Position numbers and translations under genes: made by a program. From NCBI RefSeq assembly GCF_028994805.1, contig NZ_JAJQQP010000002.1, positions 186,001 to 250,000 on the forward strand: 64,000 bases of DNA. The letters are read 5' to 3'. Shown here one piece after another: positions 7,976 through 15,734 of this stretch. The DNA comes from Promicromonospora iranensis. Lineage in GTDB: Bacteria; Actinomycetota; Actinomycetes; Actinomycetales; Cellulomonadaceae. Below the pieces are notes generated by a model. The model made no database searches. It was not told the DNA's origin and saw only the letters and a list, made by a program, of their open reading frames with translations. Numbering within the stretch: position 1 is the stretch's first letter; the number at the start of each line of letters is the position of its first letter.

Positions 7976-9892
7976 ATGAGCTCTGACACCGTGCCCCGCT
8001 GGCCTCGGATCGACGCGATCGTCCGGGAAGACGGTTCCGGCGAGGTGACGATCGACGGGACGTTCCATCCCATCACCACGGGCAGCCTGGAAGAGGCGCG
8101 GGTGGAGGTGCTGCGCCGGGTGACGGAGAACGCCGCGAAGGTCGGTCGGCCCGTGCGCGCGTCCGCGACCGGACCGGAAGGACTGTGGAACCTGATCGTG
8201 CACCCGGACGGGACCGTGGTCCCGGAGGAGGACGAACTCGTGCCGCCGTCGACCCCGACGCCGCAGGTGCCGGACCCGGTGCCCGGCACCGCGTCGGCCC
8301 CGACGCATGGTGGGATGCCCGGAGGCACGCCTGAGGTGGACCCCGGCCCGACGGCGGCACCGGGACCGGTGTTCGAAGGCACGCCGGTCGTGGACCTGCC
8401 TCCCCGGGGCGAGCAGGACGACCTGCTCGGCGCAGCGGACCCGCTCGACACGACGCACGCGGCCGGTACGACCGGAGCGTCCGGCAGCACCGGTGGTACG
8501 GGCTCCGACCCGCTCGCCTCCGGGGTCGAGATCGACCCGGAGGACACGGTGCGGCGCGTGCCGAGAACGCCCGTGGCGCCGGATGCCGGGGGACCGGGCT
8601 TCGCAACACCGGACTCCGCAACACCGGACTCCGCGCCTCGCGACTCCGCGACCGCCGGTCCGGCGACGCCCGGATTCGCGCCGCCCGGATCCGCGACACT
8701 CGGGTATGTCTCCTCCGGAGCCGCGTCCGCCTATCCGGCGAACGGCGCGCCGCCCGAGGCGGACGGCGGTTCCCCGGTCGCCGACTGGGTACGCGAGCAC
8801 GCGTCGGACGACACCCGGATCAGACCTGCGGGAGGCCAGCCGGGCGGCCTGGCGACCCCGGTGTCCGGACCGGTCGACGCGGTGCCGACCGCGGGATACA
8901 CCAGCGGTGGGCTGTCGGCGCCGCCGTCGGACCCGACGCCCGTGACGGACGGCGACGCGCCGCGCTCCCGGCGCGAGGCGCGTCAGTCGTTCCTGACGCA
9001 CCAGCAGGACGAGGACCCGGCCACGCGTGGGTTCCGCGGGATGCTCACCAAGGTCGGCATCCGGGTGGGACCGAGCGAGTCGGAACGGGCCGAGCGCGCC
9101 GACGAGCGCGCCGTCAGCCAGCACTGGCCCGGTCCGCGCACCATCTCGATAGTGAACGGCAAGGGCGGTGCGGGGAAGACGCCGTCCACGGTGCTGCTCG
9201 CGGCGGTCTTCGCGCAGTTCGGCGGTGCGGGCGTCGTGACGTGGGACAACAACCAGACGCGCGGCACGCTGGGCTGGCGTACCGAGCAGGGGCCGCACGA
9301 GGCCACGCTGCTGGACCTGCTGCCGCAGGCGGACCGCCTCCTCGGCCCGTCGGCGCAGGCCGCCGACCTGGCACGGTACGTGCACCACCAGACCCGCGAC
9401 CGGTTCGACGTGCTGCGGTCCAAGCCGATCGCCATGGCGAACGAGCAGCGGATCGAGCCGCGGGACGTGGACGCCATCCACTCCGTGCTGTCGAAGTACT
9501 ACCGGATGATCCTGATCGACTCCGGCAACGACGAGTCCGATCCCATGTGGCAGCGGATGATCGACCTGACCGATCAGCTCGTGGTGGCCACCACGACGCG
9601 CGACGACCACGCGGAGGCCGGCGCGCTGCTCCTGGAGGCGCTCTCGACCCGGGACGGCCGGTCGGCCTACCTGGCGCAGCAGGCGGTCGTGGTGGTGAGC
9701 CAGGCCGACCAGAAGGAGCCCGCGAGCGAGCTGGAGAAGGTCGCCGACGGGTACCGGTCGCTGGCCCGGGAGGTGGTCACCATCCCGTTCGACCCGGCGA
9801 TGGTCGACGGTCACCTGCGGTACGGCGCGCTGCGCACGGACACCCGGAGGGCCTGGCTCAAGGCGGGGGCCGCGGTGGCCGGCGGTCTGTGA
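7976..9892 (+). CDS. MinD/ParA-like ATPase with novel N-terminal domain and long linker
   Basis: 638 residues. Residues 1-85 form a small folded domain ('WPRIDAIVREDGSGEVTIDG', 'WNLIVHPDGTVVPEEDE'); 86-370 are a Pro/Ala/Gly/Thr-rich linker with short repeats; the rest is a deviant-Walker ATPase. The P-loop is KGGAGKT with the signature lysine Lys396 and Lys401; 'ILIDSGNDESDP' supplies Walker B. There is no clear C-terminal amphipathic MinD membrane helix. Such ATPases place or partition cargo, or serve secretion systems; proteins of this layout occur near actinobacterial type VII loci, but no WXG100 or EccC gene is in this window. ATG 7976 follows GGAGGA at 5 bases. It is divergent from the Gln-rich membrane protein gene across 166 bases, which suggests common control. 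Confidence 0.85.
   Translation: MSSDTVPRWPRIDAIVREDGSGEVTIDGTFHPITTGSLEEARVEVLRRVTENAAKVGRPVRASATGPEGLWNLIVHPDGTVVPEEDELVPPSTPTPQVPDPVPGTASAPTHGGMPGGTPEVDPGPTAAPGPVFEGTPVVDLPPRGEQDDLLGAADPLDTTHAAGTTGASGSTGGTGSDPLASGVEIDPEDTVRRVPRTPVAPDAGGPGFATPDSATPDSAPRDSATAGPATPGFAPPGSATLGYVSSGAASAYPANGAPPEADGGSPVADWVREHASDDTRIRPAGGQPGGLATPVSGPVDAVPTAGYTSGGLSAPPSDPTPVTDGDAPRSRREARQSFLTHQQDEDPATRGFRGMLTKVGIRVGPSESERAERADERAVSQHWPGPRTISIVNGKGGAGKTPSTVLLAAVFAQFGGAGVVTWDNNQTRGTLGWRTEQGPHEATLLDLLPQADRLLGPSAQAADLARYVHHQTRDRFDVLRSKPIAMANEQRIEPRDVDAIHSVLSKYYRMILIDSGNDESDPMWQRMIDLTDQLVVATTTRDDHAEAGALLLEALSTRDGRSAYLAQQAVVVVSQADQKEPASELEKVADGYRSLAREVVTIPFDPAMVDGHLRYGALRTDTRRAWLKAGAAVAGGL
8603..8702 (+). repeat. Short tandem repeats in the ATPase linker
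   Basis: A perfect 15-base direct repeat (GCAACACCGGACTCC at 8603-8617 and 8618-8632) is followed by degenerate copies encoding an ATPDS-ATPDS-APRDS-ATAGP-ATPGF-APPGS-AT pentad series. It lies inside the disordered linker of the MinD-like protein. Confidence 0.7.
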
Positions 9893-9976
9893 CGCGTCGC
9901 CGTCGCGGTTCCCGTGCGAGTGGACGCCGCTCGTCGCATGCTGGGCGTTCCGATCGACGTCGACAGGGAGTTGCAC

Positions 9977-10867
9977 ATGTCGGACCAGACCACGCCACAG
10001 GACCCCGCCACCCAGGAGCCGCGACCGGAGCAGCCTGCCGACGACCTGCAGCCGCCGGGTCGCACGGGCGACATGTCGCAGGAGCCGGACCACGGAGAAT
10101 CCACCTATGAGGGGGCCGGCCGGCTGGACGGCAAGCGGGCGCTGATCACGGGCGGCGACTCCGGCATCGGGCGTGCCGTCGCGATCGCCTTCGCACGGGA
10201 GGGCGCCGACGTCGCGATCTCCTACCTGCCGGAGGAGGAACCGGACGCGCGGACGACGGCGCGCTGGGTCGAGGATGCGGGCCGCAAGGCGGTGCTGCTG
10301 CCCGGCGACATCCGGGACGAGGAGTTCTGCGGCCGGCTCGTCGCCGACGCGGTAGGCGGCCTCGGGGGGCTGGACATCCTCGTGAACAACGCCGCCTACC
10401 AGATGGCCCAGGACGACGGGCTGCGCGACATCACGACGGACCAGCTCGACCGGGTGCTGAAGACCAACGTCTACGCGCTGTTCTGGATCACCAAGGCGGC
10501 GCTGGACCACCTGCCGGAGGGCGGGTCGATCATCAACACGACGTCGATCCAGGCGTTCGAGCCCAGTCCTCAGCTGCTCGACTACGCCACGACGAAGGCG
10601 GCGATCCTCAACTTCACGAAGGGGCTGGCGCAGCAGCTGGCGCCCGAGGGCATCCGCGTGAACGCGGTGGCGCCGGGACCCATCTGGACACCCCTGATCC
10701 CCGCGACGATGCCGGACGGCAAGGTGGAGCAGTTCGGCGGCGACACGCCGTTGGGTCGCGCCGGCCAGCCCGCCGAGCTGGCCCCGGCGTACGTCTTCTT
10801 CGCCTCCCAGGAGTCGAGCTACATCACCGGCGACCGCATCGGGGTGACGGGCGGCCGGCTGCTGTAG
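9977..10867 (+). CDS. SDR-family oxidoreductase (YghA-like)
   Basis: 296-residue short-chain dehydrogenase of the longer N-terminally extended type. Residues 1-45 are a charged, flexible leader; the Rossmann motif is 'TGGDSGIG' (58-65), 'NNAA' is 137-140, and the catalytic set is Ser190 ('INTTSIQ'), Tyr203 and Lys207 ('YATTK'). The closing 'SSYITGDRIGVTGGRLL' is the usual SDR C-terminus. These enzymes reduce sugars, aldehydes or other carbonyls with NAD(P)H; the substrate cannot be fixed from sequence. ATG 9977 follows AGGGAG at 6 bases and is preferred to an upstream in-frame start at 9914. Its stop codon abuts the stop of the convergent DUF457 gene with no spacer. Confidence 0.88.
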   Translation: MSDQTTPQDPATQEPRPEQPADDLQPPGRTGDMSQEPDHGESTYEGAGRLDGKRALITGGDSGIGRAVAIAFAREGADVAISYLPEEEPDARTTARWVEDAGRKAVLLPGDIRDEEFCGRLVADAVGGLGGLDILVNNAAYQMAQDDGLRDITTDQLDRVLKTNVYALFWITKAALDHLPEGGSIINTTSIQAFEPSPQLLDYATTKAAILNFTKGLAQQLAPEGIRVNAVAPGPIWTPLIPATMPDGKVEQFGGDTPLGRAGQPAELAPAYVFFASQESSYITGDRIGVTGGRLL

Positions 10868-11689
10868 CTAGCCGGGGAAGAGTGCCACGACCTGGTACCA
10901 GACCGCCATGGTGTCGTAGCCCATCTGGTTCAGCAGCGCCCACACGATGCCGACGATCGCGTAGAGCGAGATCGGGACGAGCAGGATCCACTCGCGCACG
11001 GACCCGGCGTCGCCGATGATCGGGACCGAGAGGTTGCCACCGGTCCGCCACATCCAGTCGAGCTCGATGCCGCGCTTGTTGCGCATCCAGTAGGGGGACC
11101 GGAACTTCAGCGGCCACAGCAGCGGCACCCCGGCGGTCGTGATCAGGTCGCCGAGGACGTGCACGATGCAGCCGAGCGCCACGCTGAACGGCATCCAGTA
11201 CCACTCCTCGGGCGCGAAGATCGCGATGAGGACCGCCAGCGTGACGGACATGGTCCACGGGAAGATCTTCGTGTCCCGGGTGATCTTGAGCGCCTTGAGG
11301 GCGAACGCGACGAGCAGCACGCACATGATGCCCGGGCCGATCAGGATCGCGCCGAACTCCTCGGTGCCGGTGTCGATGCTCAGGAAGCTGAGCGCCCAGG
11401 CGATGGCCGTGAACACCGCGATGCCGAGGATCGAGTGCGTGCCCTTGCGGTGCCCGCCCGAGATCGCCTCGATGCCCTTCACCACCACGTTCGAGACCGG
11501 CTTCAGCGAGTTCGCGATGGTGCCCGAGTGGTGGTCGGCGTCGGGCAGCAGCGCCGCGCCCGCACAGACCAGGGCCCCGGTGAACACGCTCGCGTCCGAC
11601 ACCGGGTACCAGCCGAAGGCGATCGGCGTCGATGCCGTGACTGCGACCCAGGCCGCGGCTCCCGACGCGGCGTGGTGGCCTCCCATCAT
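10868..11689 (-). CDS. YdjM/DUF457-like membrane-bound metal-dependent hydrolase
   Basis: 273-residue polytopic protein. The N-terminal 'MMGGHHAASGAAAWVA' and 'LLPDADHHSGTI' plus 'GGHRKGTHSILG' supply the His/Asp set of the DUF457 (YdjM) family, predicted membrane metal-dependent hydrolases. At least six hydrophobic segments follow. Near the C-terminus 'GCIVHVLGDLITTAGVPLLW' is another conserved His/Asp motif. Start is one of two adjacent ATGs at 11689 and 11686; longer frames upstream lack family similarity. The substrate is unknown. Confidence 0.78.
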   Translation of the reverse strand: MMGGHHAASGAAAWVAVTASTPIAFGWYPVSDASVFTGALVCAGAALLPDADHHSGTIANSLKPVSNVVVKGIEAISGGHRKGTHSILGIAVFTAIAWALSFLSIDTGTEEFGAILIGPGIMCVLLVAFALKALKITRDTKIFPWTMSVTLAVLIAIFAPEEWYWMPFSVALGCIVHVLGDLITTAGVPLLWPLKFRSPYWMRNKRGIELDWMWRTGGNLSVPIIGDAGSVREWILLVPISLYAIVGIVWALLNQMGYDTMAVWYQVVALFPG

Positions 11690-12016
11690 GGTGGTGTGCG
11701 CTCCAGTTCCCGGGTCTCCCCGACGTGGTTCGGCGGCCCGGCCGACGGCGCTCCGACGTCCTGCCGGAGCTGCGATGGGCGTGCCTGTCTGACCGGGTTT
11801 GTCCCCGGCCGGAGGAAACCCTAGCGCGGGGGACCGACACCCGCGGCGACGGCGCGCCCAGTCGTCCGGGCACGGTCCACGCACCGGCCGGGCACTCCTG
11901 CAAAAGGTCCCTGAGCAGGCCGGACGTACTCCTCGCGCCCAGGGGCAGACCCCCGGGCCACCGGAGTGTCCTGAGGGCCTGCCCCGCCGGCTCTCACCGG
12001 TCGACGAGGGGAGCGG
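11690..12016. other. Gene-free stretch with a small stem
   Basis: About 327 bases between the start of the DUF457 gene and the end of a GNAT gene, both on the minus strand. It contains a 5-base-pair stem (CCGGG/CCCGG, 11793-11808) that would fall in the DUF457 leader. No gene is supported; the open frames here are Arg/Pro-rich shadows. It presumably carries the DUF457 promoter and the GNAT terminator. Confidence 0.4.
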
Positions 12017-12505
12017 TCAGGCGCCCGTCACGTACGCGTAGTGGTGGAAGTGCTGGTCGCGCACGAAGCCCTCCGACTCGTACAGGCCCTGCGCCGCGAC
12101 GTTGTCCCACGCGGTGGCCAGCGACACCCGGATGGCCCCGGCGTCCTTGGCCCGACGGCACGTGTCCTGGACCAGAGCGCGCGCCGCGCCCGTCCCGCGC
12201 GCGGCGGGGGCGACGAACAGGTCGTTGAGGACCCACGACCGGCTCAGGCTCACGGACGACCACGTGGGGTAGCTCTGGGCGAAGCCGACCACCTCCTGGC
12301 CGGCGACCGAACCCTGGGGTCCGTCGCCCCCCGGCCGGAGCGCTGCGACCAGCAGCACGCTGTCGCCCGCGTCGCGGCGGGCGGTCAGATAGGCGCGCGC
12401 TTCGGCGTCGGGCACCTCCTGGTCGTAGAACCTGAGGTACTGACGGAATAGGTCGACCACGGCGTCGACGTCGTCGTCGGTCGCGGGGCGCACATCAACA
12501 GACAC
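12017..12505 (-). CDS. GNAT-family N-acetyltransferase
   Basis: 162 residues with a full GNAT fold. 'MSVDVRPATDDDVDAVVDLF' is strand 1 and helix 1; 'WVLNDLFVAPAARGTGAARA' is strand 4 with the acetyl-CoA loop (RGTGAA); 'LATAWDNVAAQGLYESEGF' is the usual N-x-x-A-x-x-L-Y-x-x-x-G-F ending. The start is GTG at 12505. A closely placed ATG lies in another frame and would not give this protein. It is divergent from the luciferase-like gene across about 137 bases. Acceptor unknown. Confidence 0.87.
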   Translation of the reverse strand: MSVDVRPATDDDVDAVVDLFRQYLRFYDQEVPDAEARAYLTARRDAGDSVLLVAALRPGGDGPQGSVAGQEVVGFAQSYPTWSSVSLSRSWVLNDLFVAPAARGTGAARALVQDTCRRAKDAGAIRVSLATAWDNVAAQGLYESEGFVRDQHFHHYAYVTGA

Positions 12506-12642
12506 CTCACGATCATGTCAGGCCCGAGGGGGTCGGCGCCATGACCTTCGGCGATAACGCCACCGTCCCGCGGGTGGTAAGCGCGTGCGACGCGCGAGCC
12601 GACCTCGGAACACGCCAGGCCCGAGAACGGTTGACAGAGGCG

Positions 12643-13704
12643 ATGAACACCCAGCCTCGCTTGTCCGTCCTTGACCTCGTGCCCGTCCGTTCGGGCCAGA
12701 CCAGCGCCCAGGCCCTGTCGGCCTCGCTCGAGCTGGTGGCGCTCGCCGACCGCCTCGGCTTCGAGCGCTACTGGTTCGCCGAGCACCACAACATGGCCGC
12801 CGTCGCGGCGTCGTCGCCGCCCGTCATGATCGCCGCCGCGGCCGCGCGCACGTCGCGCATCCGGGTCGGTTCCGGCGGCGTGATGCTGCCGAACCACGCT
12901 CCGCTCGTGGTCGCGGAGCAGTTCGCGGCGCTGGAGGCCGTCGCGCCCGGCCGGATCGACCTCGGCATCGGCCGTGCGCCCGGCAGCGACCCCGTGGTCA
13001 CGTCCCTCCTTCGGGCCACCGGTCCGACGGCGGACGTGGACCGGTTCCCGCAGCACGTCACCGACATCCTGAGCCTCATGGGGCCCGACGGCGCCCGCCT
13101 GCGGCTCGTCTCCGGCGACATCTACGACGTGCGGGCCACGCCCGCCGCCGCGAGCGTCCCCACCGTGTGGCTGCTCGGCTCCAGCGACTACTCCGCGCGC
13201 CTCGCCGCGGAGCTCGGCCTGCCGTACGTGTTCGCCAACCACTTCTCCGGCCAGGGCATGGACCAGATCCTCGCGCTGTACCGGGACGGCTACCGCCCGT
13301 CGGAGGAGCACCCGGAGCCGCGCACCTTCCTCACGGCCAACGCGGTGGTCGCGCCGACGTCGGACGAGGCGCACGAGCGCGCCCTGCCGCAGCTGCGCCA
13401 GATGGCCAGGCTGCGGTCGGGTCAGAAGCTCGGCCCGCTGGAGACCGTCGAGGACGCGGTGCGCGCGACCGCCGACGAGCCGGCCGACGGCCTGCTCGTC
13501 CAGTCGATCGAGGGCATGCGGACACGCTGGCTGATCGGCGACGCCGAGCACGTGGCCGCCGAGGTACGGGGCCTGGCCGACCGGCACGGCGTCGAGGAGG
13601 TCATGCTCGTACCGGTCGCCGGTTCGCGTGCCGACGAGCCCTTGGACGCGACACCCGGCCGGGCGCAGACCCTGGAGCTCCTGGCGGCTGAGCTGAGCGG
13701 CTGA
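12643..13704 (+). CDS. Luciferase-like (LLM class) flavin-dependent oxidoreductase
   Basis: 353-residue TIM-barrel monooxygenase of the bacterial luciferase superfamily. 'LSVLDLVPVRSGQT', 'YWFAEHHNM' and 'RIDLGIGRAPGSDP' are marks of the LLM subgroup annotated MsnO8 or YwcH/YtmO-like, and 'SGGVMLPNHAPLVVAEQFA' is the flavin-side segment. It probably uses FMNH2 from a separate reductase; substrate unknown. ATG 12643 gives the conserved N-terminus; an in-frame ATG at 12541 would add 34 residues that look unrelated. No reductase gene is adjacent. It ends shortly before a strong hairpin. Confidence 0.85.
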   Translation: MNTQPRLSVLDLVPVRSGQTSAQALSASLELVALADRLGFERYWFAEHHNMAAVAASSPPVMIAAAAARTSRIRVGSGGVMLPNHAPLVVAEQFAALEAVAPGRIDLGIGRAPGSDPVVTSLLRATGPTADVDRFPQHVTDILSLMGPDGARLRLVSGDIYDVRATPAAASVPTVWLLGSSDYSARLAAELGLPYVFANHFSGQGMDQILALYRDGYRPSEEHPEPRTFLTANAVVAPTSDEAHERALPQLRQMARLRSGQKLGPLETVEDAVRATADEPADGLLVQSIEGMRTRWLIGDAEHVAAEVRGLADRHGVEEVMLVPVAGSRADEPLDATPGRAQTLELLAAELSG

Positions 13705-13748
13705 GCTCAACGGCTAACCCGTGCGACCTGCCGGGCACCGGCAGCTGG

Positions 13749-13795
13749 AAAGGGTCAGGTGACCGGCACTCGAGTTGCCGATCACCTGACCCTTT
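13749..13795. terminator. Bidirectional hairpin terminator
   Basis: Arms 13749-13768 and 13776-13795 pair over 20 positions with one mismatch, around a 7-base loop. The outer AAA/TTT pairs give a U-rich end on either strand. It separates the convergent oxidoreductase and HNH genes. Confidence 0.85.
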
Positions 13796-13816
13796 GCCGA
13801 CCTCACCGTGCCCGGG

Positions 13817-14287
13817 CTACGCCGCTCGAGCCGCCCGGTGCCGGATGGCGCGCGCGTACTCCGCTCGCGGAACGTGCGGCGTCACGTGGAGCACCATGCC
13901 GGCCTCGGCCGGAGTGCGGTTCGCCTTGAGCGAGTTGCACTCGTAGCAGGCGGCCACGAGGTTCATCCACGTGGAGGGGCCCCCGCGGGAACGCGGCAGG
14001 ATGTGGTCCACGGTCTCGGCGGGGCCGCCGCAGTACGCGCACAAGCCGTCGCGCCGCTTCACGCCCTGCTTGGTGCACGCGGGCGCCCCGCCCGACTTGT
14101 AGAGCCACCGCATCGTGACGTACCGGACCAGCCGCAGCACGCGCGGTAAGGGGAACGGTCCGAAGGAGCGGCCGTCGACCGCCTCCTCCACGACCGCGAC
14201 CTCGCGCACGAGCATGTGGATGGCGTGCCGGACCGATACCCGGTGCAGCGGCTCGTAGCCGGCATTGAGGACTAGGACGTCGGCCAC
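13817..14287 (-). CDS. HNH endonuclease
   Basis: 156 residues. The N-terminal part 'VLVLNAGYEPLHRVSVRHAI' is the standard beginning of the actinobacterial single-copy HNH family. The zinc pairs are Cys83/Cys86 ('CAYCG') and Cys114/Cys117 ('CYEC'); the active site is 'DHILPRSRGG' (Asp94, His95), Asn109 and Asn118/Asn123. GTG 14287 follows GGAAGGAG at about 7 bases and gives the conserved start; the frame extends upstream but without similarity. The role is unknown; proteins of this family are widespread in actinobacteria and not tied to phage. Confidence 0.88.
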   Translation of the reverse strand: MADVLVLNAGYEPLHRVSVRHAIHMLVREVAVVEEAVDGRSFGPFPLPRVLRLVRYVTMRWLYKSGGAPACTKQGVKRRDGLCAYCGGPAETVDHILPRSRGGPSTWMNLVAACYECNSLKANRTPAEAGMVLHVTPHVPRAEYARAIRHRAARAA

Positions 14288-14378
14288 GGGCCTGCTCCTT
14301 CCGGTGAGCTTGTCGTTCTCGTTCTTCTCGTGATCTCTCGGTGTCGCTGTGCTGTCCGAACTGCTCCCGGGACGACAA

Positions 14379-14411
14379 GAGCCGCCCGGGAAAGGCATCC
14401 CGAGGCGGCTC
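14379..14411 (-). terminator. Terminator-like hairpin upstream of the HNH gene
   Basis: On the minus strand GAGCCGCC pairs with GGCGGCTC, with an inner CGGGA/TCCCG extension (one bulge) around a 6-base loop, followed by TTGTCG. It lies ahead of the HNH gene, so it should end a separate minus-strand transcript coming from 14412-14836. Confidence 0.6.
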
Positions 14412-14437
14412 ACGTTCACTGGTCCGGCAGAACCGGA

Positions 14438-14572
14438 TCAGCGGCGTATGGCGCCTCGTATGGCCTCACGGCCGTCCCGCAGGTGCATGGCAGTGGTCGG
14501 GTAGGACGACGCGGTGGCAGCACTGACCTTGCACAGGTCTGACGCCTGGAGCGCAACGCTGGTGCGGACCAT
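14438..14572 (-). CDS. Possible 44-residue small protein
   Basis: Frame starting MVRTSVALQASDLCKVSAAT and ending REAIRGAIRR. It follows ATG 14572, with GGAAGG about 12 bases upstream, and is itself followed by a terminator-like hairpin on the same strand. No homologue is recognised. The position between a terminator and an upstream gene suggests a discrete transcript, which might equally be noncoding. Confidence 0.25.
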   Translation of the reverse strand: MVRTSVALQASDLCKVSAATASSYPTTAMHLRDGREAIRGAIRR

Positions 14573-14836
14573 CGTGGTTCTCGTCCTTCCGTCTCGTTCT
14601 GATCTGACTGTATGAATGTGTCTCGTAGTGGTGCTCCGGCAGGACCACAGACACACAACCTGCCGCCACGACACGAGTCCGTGTGTGAAGAAAGGTACAA
14701 CGAGGGCTTGGCCTCGTCTATGGCTTTTCCGGAACTGCAACCCAAGGATGCATCAAGTGCTCGGCGTGGCGTGACTCGGCGGCGTGTCGCGGCGCCTGTA
14801 GATCTCGCCGGCCAGATCTCGCCTGACCGAGGTTGC

Positions 14837-15679
14837 TCATGGCGCTACCGCGACCGGCGAGGCCTCGGGCTCCGGGCGTTCCGTCCGTGAGGCGGCGAGC
14901 TCGGCCTGGAGGGTCACGAGCTGCGCCCGGATGGCGCGCAGCTCGTCCATGACCTCGGCGTCAGACTGCTCCTCGTGCTCGGCGAGCTCGTCGATGCTCT
15001 CCATGCCGCTCACGACCACCGCGATGAAGAGGTTCAGCACGGCGAACGAGACCACCAGGATGAAGACGACGAAGAAGAGCCACGCCGTCGGCTCCTGCCG
15101 CATGACGTCGTCCGCGATCTCGGGCCAGGCCTCGCCCGTCATGACCTGGAAGAGCGTGAACGCGCTGGTCCCGAGGTCACCGAAGTGCTCGGGCGCGATG
15201 GCGCCGTACAGGTTGGTCGCGATCACCACCGACACGTACATCGCCAGCACGAGGAGCGCCCCGACGGATCCCATGCCCGGCACCGCGGCGACCAGGCCGT
15301 TGACGACCCGCTTCATCGACGGCACGGAGTCCGCCAGCCGCAGCACGCGCAGGATCCGCAGGGCGCGCAGCACGGACATCGGACCGGTGGCGGGGATCAG
15401 GGCGATCCCGACCACGACCAGGTCGAAGACGTTCCAGGGGTCACGGAAGAACCGCAGGCCGTGGGCGACCAGGCGCAGCAGGATCTCGGCGACGAAGAAC
15501 CACAGCATGGCGTCGTCGATGACCTGGAGCACCTGGTCGGCGGGTCCGGCGACAAAAGCGGTCTCCAGCCCCAGGACGACGGCGTTGGCGATGATCACGC
15601 CGAGCACCGTCCGCTGGAACCAGCGGTGCTCGACCAGCCTGCGCAAGCGTTCGCGCACCGTCCCGCCACCGACCGACAT
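14837..15679 (-). CDS. Voltage-gated ion channel, NaChBac-like
   Basis: 280 residues with six membrane segments. S4 carries Arg105, Arg108, Arg111 and Arg114 at every third position ('RALRILRVLRL'). The pore loop is 'FTLFQVMTGEAWPE', so the filter is T-G-E183-A-W185, with the ring glutamate of bacterial sodium channels but Gly-Glu-Ala instead of the classical Leu-Glu-Ser. S6 ('VVFILVVSFAVLNLFIAVVV') precedes a C-terminal acidic neck and heptad coiled coil ('VMDELRAIRAQLVTLQAELA') that would tetramerise it. ATG 15679 has AAAGGAG upstream. Ion selectivity (Na, Ca or mixed) is not settled by this filter. Confidence 0.9.
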   Translation of the reverse strand: MSVGGGTVRERLRRLVEHRWFQRTVLGVIIANAVVLGLETAFVAGPADQVLQVIDDAMLWFFVAEILLRLVAHGLRFFRDPWNVFDLVVVGIALIPATGPMSVLRALRILRVLRLADSVPSMKRVVNGLVAAVPGMGSVGALLVLAMYVSVVIATNLYGAIAPEHFGDLGTSAFTLFQVMTGEAWPEIADDVMRQEPTAWLFFVVFILVVSFAVLNLFIAVVVSGMESIDELAEHEEQSDAEVMDELRAIRAQLVTLQAELAASRTERPEPEASPVAVAP

Positions 15680-15734
15680 CCGGACTCCTTTCAGGGGTTT
15701 TGTCCGGGATGCAGGGTAGCGGCCGTTCCGTCCT

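Larger units (their letters stand above)
14288..14836. other. Intergenic region, less GC-rich, possible small transcript
   Basis: About 550 bases between the HNH and ion-channel genes. It contains a minus-strand terminator-like hairpin (14379-14411) and, upstream of it, a 44-codon minus-strand frame (14438-14572). It is visibly richer in A/T than the neighbouring genes. No known RNA family was recognised. Confidence 0.4.

Noticed and set aside
6709-8547. Long 612-codon frame for the Gln-rich membrane protein
   Set aside because: The 5' part is antisense to the MinD-like gene; a GTG start with a good ribosome-binding site at 7809 explains the real protein.
4313-9892. Assigning the kinase/ATPase locus to a type VII secretion system
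   Set aside because: No WXG100, EccB, EccC or mycosin gene is in the window; only a remembered resemblance of the ATPase supports it.
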